A stretch of DNA of 64,000 bases, from NCBI RefSeq assembly GCF_963855985.1, contig NC_087100.1, positions 345,001 through 409,000 of the forward strand. The letters are read 5' to 3'. Position 1 is the first letter of the stretch, and the number at the start of each line of letters is the position of its first letter. Below, piece after piece: positions 15,745 through 29,100 of this stretch. Under the pieces are notes generated by a model. That model ran no database searches, had not been told where the DNA came from, and was given only the letters and a program-made list of their open reading frames with translations. Made by a program: the position numbers and the translations under genes. This DNA is from Ostrinia nubilalis (Eukaryota > Arthropoda > Insecta > Lepidoptera > Crambidae).

Positions 15745-16303
15745 CGCTTGTCACTCGCCCCTGGTTATGCTTGATGGTCGTCAATGTAGTAAGAGCTGAT
15801 GAGTTGGGCTTAATAGTCATTGGTCATCTATTGTAGTCGCCAATTTGTTACACACCGCTGTAGCTGGTTCCTTTTGCTTGAGGTCTCTATCGCGACCGCC
15901 GTTTTGTCACTCCCTGTTGTTACGCGGTGTATGCGTTCAGTTATGCTATACTATAAGGTTACTGCTGCGCTCGCCGCTTTGTCACTCGCTCTATTTAGTT
16001 GTATATGATGGTCATTTGCCTTGGTCACCGCTTGTTATTCGCTGTTATGCTTGGTGGTCACTGTGGCAGCCGCTTTATCACTCGCTGTCTAGTTGTGCTT
16101 GATGGTGAAGAAAGACCTCATAGTCACGCACGGTAAAGTTGTAATCCGGTGCGAGCAAGGCGGGCGCGGAGTCGCCGTACGAGTGCAGGTTGTTGTAGCT
16201 CTCGCTGTTTAGTTGTGTTTGGTGGTTACTATGGCGGTCGCTTTATCACTCGCTGTCTAGTTGTGCTTGATGGTTACTCTGTGGCGGCCACTTTACTCGC
16301 TGT
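15745..16303. repeat. degenerate minisatellite built from the end of exon 10
   Basis: Units of about 40-60 bases recur here with changes. They share GCTTGATGGT, TCACTCGCTGT and GTGGCGGCCGCTTTA-like pieces. On the minus strand the shared part reads as the last codons of the gene (Thr-Ile-Lys-His-Asn) and a stop. The array would form the 3' untranslated region or the flank just past the stop. Confidence 0.7.
16089..16210 (-). pseudogene. broken copy of coding exon 10
   Basis: This repeats the 3' part of exon 10, from the [11 protein letters not shown] region to a stop codon (TAG here, TAA in the real exon). An extra four bases after the EVF codons shift the frame before TIKHN, and several other bases differ. 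It lacks the 5' part of the exon and its acceptor. At the upstream side it joins another fragment of the stop-codon region, so it looks like a local duplication and not a retrocopy. Confidence 0.85.
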
Positions 16304-16478
16304 TTAATTATGCTTGATGGTGAAGACCTCATAGTCGCGCACGGTGAAGTTGTAATCCGGCGCGAGCGAGGCGGGCGCGCCGTCGCCGTACGAGTGCAGG
16401 TTGCTGTAGCTCTCGCTGTTGGCGTTGCAGTTGTTGCTGATCAGCAGGTCCGCGCCCGCACCGAAGATTGGCCCGCAG
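16304..16478 (-). CDS. gprs: coding exon 10 (end of TLDc, stop)
   Basis: Encodes residues 428-484, [18 protein letters not shown] through [17 protein letters not shown] and a TAA. The acceptor is CTTCCAG|CTG. A frameshifted copy of most of this exon lies just downstream at 16089-16210. Confidence 0.92.
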
Positions 16479-19400
16479 CTGGAAGGTAATACGATTGATT
16501 TTTGAATGGCATGTATACGTGTATGTTAAGATAAGAAAGCAAACTACAAAAAAGTTTCTGGGCTAATCATTTTTGGGACAGACAACAGAGCCTACTGCAG
16601 ATATGGCTGCAATGACGCTTTAGTGTATAATTGCTATTAAAATATCAGCAGGCATATATTTTAGCTTGATTTTGGTGCCAGTCCCATCGTCAGCTACAGA
16701 ATGTCCACTGCTGAACATAGGCGGCTTGCACCCAGCGGTTTGCATCCAAGCACCTTCTTGCTACTTTTACATATATCCACTGGTCGATGCAGCGATGGGG
16801 ACGGCCAGTGGGTTATGTGGGATTCTTCCCGCCTGCTCACTAAAAGCGAGGCCTACCCACTAAAGCCCGACGGTGTCCACCGGGGCCTAATGAAATGGAA
16901 CCGCGAGTTATTGTCCTAGATTGGACATTCATTCGCAGCAAAAGCATTATACCACTCACTTGGGGTGGTAGCACAGCGCGAAGGGCTTCTTATTAAGCTC
17001 TGACGATGCGGAGTGGTCAACAGGTGTTTGTTTGAGAGGTTAATGCCCGTTTTCACCATCAATCCCTAATTTTTAAGTGACCCCTATGTTAACACATAAC
17101 AGGCATTTTGTTTTCATAGGGGTCACTTAAAAATTAGGGATTGATGGTGAAAACGGGCATAACCGCCTCTGTGGTCTAGTGGTAAGACCACTTGCTTCAG
17201 ACGCAGAGGTCCCGGGTTCGATTCCCAGTGGGGGCAGATTTTTCTGTTCGGTTTGGTAGATGGTAGAGCTTGTTCTAAGTCCGCCTGGCTAGCTACCACC
17301 ATCTTACCTAACTCTGTCGCCCTAACAACAATGTTAACAGTATTATTGTGTTCCGGAAGTTAAAGGTAAGATAGCCAGTTCCTCCATGGTTGAGGATTCC
17401 GGGTGAAGCTTCCACCTTCGGCCTGATCGTCACTTACCATCAGGTGAGATACAGGCCAAGAGCTTTCTCGTTGTGGATAAAAAAAAATAGTCTACCTAAC
17501 ACTAAGTGTAGTACTCACTCGGGGTGGTGCACAGCGCGAAGGGCTTCTTATTAAACTCTGACTCTATTTCTATCGGAGACACCTTCAGTCAGTGTAGTAC
17601 TCACTCGGGGTGGTAGCACAGCGCGACGGGCTTCTTATTAAGCCCTGACAATATGATGAGATCTCCAGTCTTCTGACCTAAGAGCATTATACTAAGATCA
17701 GCGAGGACTGGCCAGTAGTGTAAACTCACTCGGGGTGGTAGCACAGCGCGATATGGGCTTCTTATTAAGTTCTTTTTTGATAGTCTGATTAGGCCACCAC
17801 TTGTTTCCCAGAGGTTTATGCCTATTTTCACCATAGTCTAGCCAACACCAAGTGTAGTACTCACTCGGGGTGGTAGCACAGCGCGAAGGGCTTCTTGTTG
17901 AGCGCGTACCGCTGCGGCGGGTCGTGCAGCGCGAACAGACACGCGCGCTCCGCCGGCACGTAGCCGCCCGCGCCGCCGCCTGCCCAGCCCGCGCAGCAAA
18001 AGCCGCCTATCACCTCGCCGCGCGATAACTATACATAAACATACAGAGTGGAATTTAGTAATGCCACCTGGAGGGAAAGTACTCTTAATATAGTAGATAT
18101 TTTTTTTTCTCAAAATCAAAGTCAAAATTTCATTATTTGTTTAGACTAATAAATAGTTCTTACAAATCGTCATTTTGCTCTTAAGGAGCCTCTACATGTC
18201 TCATAATCTTTTTACCCTACCAGCGCTTCGAGACCAACATTTGGCAAGTGCTGAATGCCACCTGGAGGGAAAGTACCTACTTTTAATACTGTAGATAGAA
18301 AATTTGACTCAAAGAAAACATTTCTTTATTTTTGCAAAGAAATAGAACTACATTCAAAGATTTCCAAAAATTTGCTTGCCACACCCGGAAATCGAACCAA
18401 CTAAAATCTGTTAAAAATTACACCCTGTATTTTTACTGCATCGATCGTTAGGGTTAAGTATAGGTAAGGATGAAATCTCTCTAACAAATTTGATACCTAA
18501 ATGAAATAAAAGGAAAACCATGAAATCTTAAGTTATTTTACCTAATTATGTACAGAACATTGTATGGTATGGTAGAGAATTTTCGAAAAATTTTCAAAAT
18601 CTTTGAATGCAATTCTCTTTCTTTTCAAAAATAAAGGAATGTTTTCTTTCAGTAAAATTTTCTATCTACAGTATTATGAGCAATTTCCCTTCAGGTGGCA
18701 TTACAAAATTCCACCCTGTATACATTTAAGCGCCAATATTGGTTAGGCGATTATCCCACTGCACCGCATTCCGACGACAGATCAGGCGCGCGTTTCTTAC
18801 AACAGACCTAGATCTGAGTCACAGTGTGGAGCAGCATTGTAGTTATAGTCATAAATGTTTATTACATCATGTTGGTACATTTGGATCTTAAATACTACGC
18901 GCTACGCGACGGAACGCGGTGCAGTATGATAATAACCCTAGCTCGATATTCTATCACATTTGTTTTTAATATGGCAATTTGTGTACACCATACTCAGATC
19001 TTCTAGGACTATAAGGACTTCGTGTTTTACAAAACTATGTCTTAGGTAAGGTTGTCCACGGTGGTATGGTGGTACGCAGAATAATAATTATCAATCATTG
19101 TGTAAATCCTTGAGATGGTCTTGTCAGCAAATTAGTCACTTAAAATGGAGGCTATCGTTTAAGCGTTCACCAGTTGGCGACACTGTAGAATAAAGTCCTG
19201 TCACTCCCTACTCCCTAGTGGCTACAACTGATTAGCGCTAAAGCGGTAGAAGGACTATAGCCTTGCATTTACCAGAATGACGCCACTACAGAGTAAGGTC
19301 CTTGCCAGTACGGTTAGCACGAAACTTTCGAATTCGAATCGTTTGCGTATTCGAATTACCATCAAAAGATTTGAAATTCTCACATTATCGTTTAATTCGA

Positions 19401-20067
19401 AGGTTGAGTATCGAATTTTGTCGAATACGCAAACGATTCGATGACGAAAGTTGTTCATGCTAGAGGTACATTAGTGTCAACTTTATACTTGTACGATAGC
19501 CCGCATCCGTGCCCGCATTGTGTACGTAGTTTACCTGCACCAACAGGAGTACCGGCGCGATGTTGTCGCAGTGCGAGTGGAAGGCCTGCGCCGAGAAGCC
19601 GTGTGTGGACGCGCGGAACACAAGCCGCCACGACTGCTTCGGTGTACCGCACCTGGAAACATTAAAGATTGATTAGTTATGAAGAAATACTAATGTTTAC
19701 ATTTAGCAATCCTACGGGCTGTGGCGGTCACTTAGTTTTCTCCTGGATCCCTCTCTCGATCACACAAGAAAATTCTGAGCATAGCATAACTGCTGGACAA
19801 AGGATTCCCCCAAACTATGGTAACATTTTGATACTAAGGATGGCAATATTGTTTTAAACTTTCATGGTCACTAACATAATTATTATTTACTAGCTTTCCG
19901 CCCGCGGCTTCGCCCGCGTGGAATTTTGTCTGTCACAGAAAAACTTTATCGCGCGCGTCCCTGTTAAAACCGGGATAAAAACTATCCTATGTTCTTTCCC
20001 AGGACTCAAACTATCTCTATGCCAAATTTCATCAAAATCGGTTGCGAGGTTTAAGCGGGAAAGCGTA

Positions 20068-20104
<37 letters not shown>

Positions 20105-23100
20105 GTTACTTTCGCATTTATAATATTAGTTGGGATTATTATAGACGGGATTGCTACCATGTACCTCAATTTCAACTCAAAATTAAGGTACATGGTAGCA
20201 ATCCCGTCAGTAATAATTTATACTATAGGCACTTCTGTTGTGTGAATAAACAAATGACGACCTTTACAGGTTCATTAGGGAAAGGTAATTGAAGGCAATA
20301 AACTCACCAGTTGTTGATGACGGCTTGGAAGGCACTCTTGTCTTGCTGCAAAATGTGAGACCCGGCGAACATGTTCACTGCCAGACTGCAATTTGATAAT
20401 TAAGATAACATGGATGAAAATCGTTCATAAAGAGTAGGTATGATGATGGTGGTACTACGTCTTTGATGCAAAGAAATTCTGTTTTCTTGACTTCTTATGT
20501 AGGCTGTAAAAACTAAAGCCCGAATACTGACAGATAACAAGGTATGGGTACAATTTTAGGGTATTTATTATCATCATCATCATCATTTCAGCCATAGGAC
20601 GTCCACTGCTGAACATAGGCCTCCCCCAATGCTTTCCACGTTGATCGATTGGTAGCGTATTTAGTATAATAATGAGTATAGCATCTTACCGTGGCTGCGT
20701 CCGCTTGTCGGGGTCGGGGCGCGGCGCCGCATGCAGGGCAGCGCGGCGGTAGCGCTCCAGCGACAGCTCCATCGGCACCGCGCCCGTCGGCTCCACCTCC
20801 TCCGCGAACACCGCGCTGTCTGCGGAGATCAAAAATATTACACTTAACAACTTTTCTATTAGACCATAATATAAACCTAAGCACTCGGTAAGGATGAGGG
20901 ATTTCATCGCTTGCTAAATGCAATTATTGCTGCGAAGCTGCTAAAGATAACATCATTATCATCATTAAGTATTTCAACCATACAAACGTCCACTGTTGAA
21001 CATAATGCTGCCCCCAATAATTTTTAGATAAGCCGGTTGCAGTTGGTATTGGCCTGCATCCAGCGCCTTCCTGTAGCCTTTATAAGGTCATCTGTTCACC
21101 TTGTGGATCACCATCGTCTCGTGAATAGACCTGCTTTACACCAGCGGAGAACTAAACCGTGACAATAGTTAATTACTTATACCAATAAACCTTGTGCATC
21201 ATCATCGTCTCATCAATAGACCTGCTTAGCAGCAACCGAAAACTAAACAACTATAGTTACCGATGAGCAGCAGCCGCACGTGCTGCATGAGCGGCTGCAG
21301 GTGGTGGCAGACGCGCGCGCGCTCCTCCTCCGTCCAGTGCGCGGTGGGCTGCGTCACGCCGGCGCGCTGCTTGGCCCACGCCAGGGCGCAGCGCCACACC
21401 TCCTCCTCTTCAAGGCATAGCTAGACAATCATTATTATGCTTTAGTATTCATTTGGAATGCATAGGCAGCGAAGCAGTCGGGCAAGTAATAAGTTCATTG
21501 ACCGACCCGAAAATTAACTTGAAACAAAACTACCTAATTGTAACTTATTACTTTTCACATGACAAAGTAGTAAAGTCACTTTCAGTTTCACATTAGTTGT
21601 TTCTCTAGATTCTCGATAAATATTACTCTCGAGAGTGTTCATGTTTATGAGACAAAATTAATGACCAAACACTTAATAGGTATTAAATTAAGAGAGTTGA
21701 CTGGTGGACATGTAGGTAGTTAGCAAGAAAAACAAAGAAAAATATTAATACTTACAAAGTCTGAAGATATTAGCTTGATGAGTGCTTCCTTGGGCAGGTT
21801 GAGGAACGCATTTGTCTTCACACAGTCAGCAGCATTGTCCCCGATGAACGCAATACATCGCTCCATAAATGATGATGCACTCTTTCCTCCTGAAATATTT
21901 ATCTGTAGGCTGCAGAATACTGTTTTGCATTTGACTACCTTCTGCTAGTTGCCTTGTATGTATGCCTTTAAAATTCTGTACTTGGAACGGCCATCTATTT
22001 TTTAATTGCATTATTTCAGACTTGTCTCCATGTAGACGTATGAAACATGCTTAGCCAACTCTCATTTTCTACCTGATCATAATATTAATATTGAGAGAAG
22101 GTATAGCATGGCCTACTTAGTATAGTAAAAACTATTTTAAATAACATGTGAGCAGAATGTCTTTCATAAAATATGTTGCATTGCAGGAAAATTTATTGTC
22201 GCGTGGCACTCAAAATAAATACCAGTTGGTGTGCCGCCTTGAAACTACGTTGTTGTTGTGTGTATAATAATTAGAATTAGAAAAAATGTTTAAAGGAATC
22301 TTGTAAAGTTAGTTTGAGTGATCAAAATCTTTTTAGCTATATCTACCCGAGAAAGTTGTGAGAATTAGTTACTAGCAGTTCTGGTTTATACTGATCACAA
22401 TTACAAATCATTCTAAAAGCTTTCTTATTCCCTAAATTACTGATAGGAATTATATTAAACTATTTTTGATATTAAATGAACCGCTAAACTTATAATTTGA
22501 TGTAAGGGTAGACTAAATTTAACATTCACACTCAATGTGAACATAATTAAAACACAGTATAGTAAAATCTTAAGTTTTAATTGGGACACTTAAAAAATAA
22601 GTTGCAGCTGACCCACAGTTGAAACATTCACACTTATTTACTAGGAATGAATACACGGTAATGTTTATAACCTTATCAAATCACGTAGAAGCGTTTGGAT
22701 TCACATTTTGGATTAGAGTTATATTATCGCCTTTCATCATAATCCTTCCGATTGGTTTTCTATTTTTGGTCTTCATGTGAACTTCTTCAGCTTCGTCCAA
22801 AACAATGTTCATGTATTCATCAAAACCCACGATGTGACCCTCGATTCTCAAATTCACGTTCTCGTACAACCAAATCTGCACCCGACTTCTATTTTGTAAA
22901 TATCTGAAGATGAGGTTGATGGGTTGCACCATCACCTTCTGGACTTTCGGTGGGCCTTTGTAAGCCATTTTTGGATTGTATTTTTCTAAAAATCCTAATT
23001 TTCTACGAAATAAAAACCGCCAAAGCCGGCTTCACAAGCGTTGCGTCGCCTGTCAAAATGTCCTGTCAAAGACAAACAAGATGGCGGCGCGGCTTCGTTT

Positions 23101-26100
23101 TATGGGTGTGTTCACTGTGCGTTTATTTTGTTTTAGTAAAATCACTATTAAAATACTAGTTCCACAATAAAGTATATAACCGTGGCATTAAAAATGCCAT
23201 TAGAAAACTCATATAACGTGTTTGTTTGATTCCTTAGCCCGCTTTGAAAATTGTTTTTTTTTTACAGTTGGTTTCTTTTGCAGTGAATTTTATAAATATT
23301 TATTTGTTTGTGATTTTTTTATTGAAACCATTTTGAAACAAAAAATCCCTTTAGTTTTTAGTTTTGAATGGCAAAAGTGTGCGATGGCCGGGAATCGAAC
23401 CCGGATCAACTGCTTGGAAGGCAACTATGCTGACCATTACACCACCATCGCAACTGATGGCAGATGCGAAAATTTTCAACAAGATTACCTGGTCGATCCT
23501 GTATTTCCATGGCTGCTGCAAGAAGTGTGCAGGCGCTTTCCACGCTGAGGGTCGAGGTGACGTGGTCTTCGCAAGCCGCACGGAGGTCCTCCACTCCCAG
23601 ATCAGCTGAGAGTGTCATCATCTCAAAAACACCGGAATCTTGAAGAAGTAGCTGCCAAAAACAGGTTAGTCCATATTTTGAGATCTTTTATTTGCTTTTA
23701 TTACATTTTGTGCGAATTTCTACAAAAGTTGTCGAGGTTTTCGTGATAAATGTTTTATGCATCATCAACTTGTAAAAGTAAGGTAGGTCCTACCTTACAA
23801 AAATGTTTTGCAAAAAGCGATTGTCAGATGTTATTTATTGTTATTGTTATTTAAAATTTGATTTTCAATAATTAAAAATCAATGCTATGCACTGAGCTAT
23901 ATCGTAGCATCAATTTGCGTGAATGTTTTCCCATTATCATTTTAAGTTTACCATCACACAACAAAAGTTTCATGAACCCCCAGAATTACACAGGTGAATG
24001 ACACTTTGTACATAAAACAAGCGATAGATGGCGTTGCAAGTCTCTCGTTTTATGAACCAAAAACAAACCGATTGGGCGTCACAGTTTACTAAAATAAAAT
24101 TTTGAGAAGTTAAAAGCAAAATAAAGGTTTTTTTTAAAGTACAAACCTTGCCGGTGTAGACATACTGTATGAAGAGGCGGAAAGTGTCTGGCTGCACGTG
24201 CGGCATGCGTATGGGGGTCGGCTGCGAGCCCACAGATGGCGCCACCGAGCAGCCGGGGATGCGGCACACCTCGCCGCGCTTTGTGTTTTGGAAGCTTTTG
24301 CATCTGGAACAAAAAGTACAAATTAGATATTTTACTGATTATGAACTTTCATTAATATTTCCAGCCGCTTCCGCCGCACAACCGCTTAGGGCTGTATTTT
24401 TTATTTTACTTTTAGAGCAAATTTTTATTGCGCGATCATCATGTTAATCTATTTTGTTTTACCTATATTGAATTAGGTTTACAACTTTCCTACCTACCTA
24501 CGTAATTTGTAGTGATGATAATAATTGTGGAACTCAGTATAGCCTCGTAAGACCGAAGAGTAAATTTTGTCGACTTCTTAGTATCGCCGAATGTGCTTTC
24601 AGAAGAACGAATAATTTGTAGTAGTAAAGGCCGAGCACTTCGAGTAAAAAAAATTCTATGTTGGAGATTTTCTTTTGCATTCATATTTTCAGGGGCCCTA
24701 TATGTATAATAGTGCATAGAGCTTATTTTAGGTGAAAAATAATAAAAAAATGTTTTCTCTTAAAAGAACATTCGGTATTACAGACTTTAAAAAGGAAAAG
24801 TAAATAAATTGTATTTTATACTTTAAAGTAAAACATAAATGTAACCTTCTTAATAAATTAATACTACATAAAGATACAATAATGATATTATAATAAATGT
24901 AACTGAAAAGGTACAACGGTTTTAATTTTATTTAATGTTTCATAATTAGTACTTTTAAAAGTACTATCGGTTTTATAACATACACTAATTATAGGTTACA
25001 ATGTATAAGAAGTAAAGTGAATATTCATGTTAATTATAATATTTACTAAACTAAAAATCAGAACGTTCTCATGGTAAATTTTCTCAATCATATCATAATT
25101 TTAAAAGTCAAATACTCAATCCCATCTCAATAGAAAAAATATACAAAAATAAAACTTTCACCATCAAGACCGAATGTTCCTTGCAAAGAACTATTATTTT
25201 CAAACGAAAAAAAATCTTACAAAACTACTTCAAATTGGGAAAAATAATTTTTTTGCTTGTTTAGCAGTGTCTTAACTTAAATTATACCGGTCAGTTTTGC
25301 AATTAAACTACGTTTACGTGAAGAAAAAAAATTAATCGCACATCACGTCTTCTCGGACGAACCACCTTGTCAAAGAAAAATGATAATTTGACAGTGACAT
25401 TTTGTTTTTTTTTATATTAATTAGTTCGGATACCTGATTTTGAATACTTTAAGCCATAGACTATCACTCTTTTTTTTCGATAGGCGCGAATTTTTGAACT
25501 TAAATTTATCGCTAAAGTTTTAGTTCCTCTGAAGGCACATCCGGCGATACTTCGAAATCACCTCCGAAAATGTCTCGGCGTTACTGACTACAAAGTTTTA
25601 GTTCCTTCTGTGGCACATCCGGGCTTACGAGGATAGGATGACATTTAGGTCGCGTGAATAAAGTTTTTATTAGACTAAACTTTAGTCAGTTACTTACTAA
25701 AGTGACTCATTCAAATTAAACTAAGCTCTGGGCGAATATTCTAATTTCTATTATAGATTTGATAATATTAAGTACCTACCTAGCTGCAGCGAATTTTGGC
25801 TGAGCGACTTTAAAAAAGTCATTATTTAACTAAGAATTTTTATTTTTATTTCAGAAAATACATGTCACTGTGTTTCACGCAATGAAATATTGATATTTAA
25901 AAGACGTTTTGAAAGGGAGATGTATCGCAAGAGATTGAAGACCTAAAGTCATAAAAATTACCATTTCAAGATTTTCAAAAAGTTTTCCCTCAGTCAACTA
26001 CTTATTTTGGCCACCCAACTTTGTTATTTACCTTATTTTTATTATTTTTAAAGCAGAAAAAAATCGCACGCACCGAGTAGGTCGTTAATGTGTTTAAGAG

Positions 26101-29100
26101 CCGATAATTTTGTAGAAACACAAATTGTGTTATAAACGGTCCCGCCCGAGGAAAAACATAAGTTGTCAAGCACTCGCAACTTCGCAAGTCGCAACTTATG
26201 CCCCGACTTCTAGCACTAGGGCCACCATGATTTACGTTAAAATTGTTAGTCTATTTACTTTTAACCATGGAGAGTGGCTTTAATGGTCATGGTTGGTTGT
26301 TTAAAGAAATTGGCATTCTCACGGCCGCTTCACAATACATCTTAAACTGTATTCTATTTATTCAAAAAAATATTACTGAATTCAAAAAGAAAAGTGATAT
26401 TCACCAAATTAACACTAGAAATAAAAATAAATTGGCTATACCCGCTTTTAGACTTAATAAAGTGTTTGCCACTTTTATGGGACAAGGTATCCATTTTTAT
26501 AACAAAGTCCCTGATAAATATAAAGAGCTACCGTATAATAAATTTAAAGATATAGTTAAAGATCACATGCTTAAAAAAGCCTATTATACAACTCGAGATT
26601 TTCTTAATGATAAGTCATCCTGGGAGTAGGATTATGGTCCTCTCATGCTCGCACTAAAAAGAATTAAAATGAAAAGTAATGTATAAACTGATAATAATTT
26701 CTCAAATGTTATAGTGTCATGCTTCTCAATCTGGACTGTTACTTAGCTTTATTATTAGTTTTTTTTTTTTTAAAGAGATAACTTGGAATTGTCATTCTCA
26801 CTAAAATGTCTCTGGGGTGGTGGCGTAGTGAGGCGGGTCGTTACATTCCCTCTAATATGGTCGAGTGAAGCGATGGCTGGTTCACTCGTCATGTCTGTGA
26901 ACAGGCGCTGCTTTCGGGGACTGGTCAATCCAAGTTATTCAAATTTATGTATGCGAGTCATTTCTACTAGTATCTTAATATGTAAGTCTAGATATTAGCA
27001 CGTCACTACCTTGTTTAATATACCACGCAATCTTGTATACCCATTCTTATAAGATACACCATACAAGAATGCATGGTAAATTCAGTGAACTGCTCCTGAA
27101 TCGAATGTACCTACTACTACTATTTCTATTTATTTATATTAACCGGCAGACAGTGGTGACTGAGTTTGTTGCGGCGCTTCTTCTCAGCACTTGCCAAATG
27201 TTGGTCTCGAAGCGCTGGTAGGGTAAAAAGATTATGAGACATGTAGAGGCTCCTTAAGAGCAAAATGACGATTTGTAAGAACTATTTATTAGTCCAAACA
27301 AATAAAGAAATTTTGACTTAGAAATTTTGACTTTGACTTTGACTATGGAAAATGGTGAAATTCCACATATCTATAGGAGCCTTTGGGGTTCATATCCATT
27401 TCTTCCTCTTCGAACATTGGCCTCCTCTTCAACCTTCCACGGATTTCTGTCCCCGGCCAGTTGCATCCATTGCCGAATGTCATCTGTCTATCTTTTAGGC
27501 GGTTCTTCCTCTGCATATTACCAAAATATATTCTCTCTTCTTATCCACATAGCACTACAAAGTTTAATTTTTTATGAAGTCTGAAACGATAAAAAGACGT
27601 CCTTAAACTACAACAACCTACAACATTATACCCCCCAAGTAAACTTTACTTGGGGAATAATGTTGTAGGTTGTTATCCCAAAATAGGCTAGTTTCCTAAA
27701 AAAATTTTTTTAGTCCGTCATGTTTAATATCAAAAAATATTGGACACATATATTTTTATTTGCCAATCTAACAAATAATTACATAGTTATGGTGCGTTGA
27801 AGTTCCGCACGACGTCACAACGTGCGGCACTTTTATGCAAGCATTGACGTCACGGGCCTCTTCTTATGAACTTTGGCGCGCTTTATCTCTTTAAATTTTC
27901 ATTAGTTTGAAAAAGTGAAAAATACGTGTAGAGTATTTTTTGATAAGTTAACTGACGGACTAATTAAAACTCTTGCTTTTTGACCCAGGAAACATCCCTA
28001 TTAGGTAGGTAGGTACGGATGACAGTACGTCTAGGTAAACACTGTAGTATCATCATCTGTATTGTAGCTACTACAACTCTCTGATGAGCTGTTGTCTGTA
28101 CCTATTTTATATTCACAGTGGAAAAAGCATAAAAAAATATCAATTAAGATTCCAAAGAACTGCTTGGTATTGGTGTCCCTACTGCAGAGTGCTCTCCGCT
28201 CGATAATAGCGTCTAAATTTATTTAAGTTCCCGATACCGGGACCGATAACTTGCGAGCTGCAGTGACAGAGCACTCTTTGATGGCGAACACCGTAATCGC
28301 ATCAGATGGTCCATTAGAAGACTATGATCGAGGCACTTCGCAACTGATTCGGTGGCTGAGCAGAAATTGAGCCGGATAAGCTTGTAGATGGATAGGAAAT
28401 TTTGAGCCAAAGATATAAAGGTTTATTAAGTGTATCCTAGACTGCATCTCACTTAACACCAGGTGCGATTGCGGTCAAACTTGTCTTGCATAAAAAAAAG
28501 TGTACCTAACTAAGTATTTGAATTTTTATTAAACACTTCGTTTAGCTTTAGACCAAATGAAATTGCGAGTTTTTGTTACTCTAAATAATTTCAAATTAAT
28601 GTTGAGCCTTGAGGATAATCTTTTACATAGGTATTAAAGGTCCATGCCGATAACTTGATCTTTATCGTTAAATTGCGGAAATTTCTCAATCTTGATGAGT
28701 TTATTCTGCTATTACCATTATTCCTTATTCATTTGGACGATATGAGTTTTCCTTTTTATAATACTTACTTACACTGAATCATCTACAGCAAATTGCGTCT
28801 ATTTCATCATAAACATTATTTGTAAGCAATAAAATTTTATGAGGTTGAGATTAGTTGCCTTGTTCTTCTAACCCTAAACAGGTGAAACGCGTGTACATTT
28901 TCTGATACACCTACTTTTACGCGGATTGTTGACATCAACAATTTCCAATTACTCACTAACTTCATTAAATAACATGGTAGTAGCATATTTGATTCTCCAG
29001 ACACCTTCATTAGAGTCAACCGCACGGGCCGCCCTTAGCGTGTCGCCGGCTGATTGGCCGATTGCTGGTCTAATTGGATTCCGCATACATGTCACTGCGT

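Larger units (their letters stand above)
16954..17790 (-). repeat. four partial copies of the end of exon 9 with its 5' splice site, in intron 9
   Basis: Copies are at about 16954-17000, 17505-17565, 17590-17650 and 17720-17775. Each carries the codons for [12 protein letters not shown] and most carry GA|GTGAGT as in exon 9. A SINE and a MITE separate the first copy from the others. Copy 4 has a small insertion and copy 1 has a changed base near the splice site. None has the 5' part of exon 9, so they are not full alternative exons. Confidence 0.88.

Noticed and set aside
17165..17238. tRNA-Leu(CAG)-like cloverleaf
   Set aside because: It has no long variable arm and several weak or mismatched pairs, and it is followed by a SINE body and an A-run. 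Kept as a SINE head, although a T5 run just after the head is odd for an active SINE.
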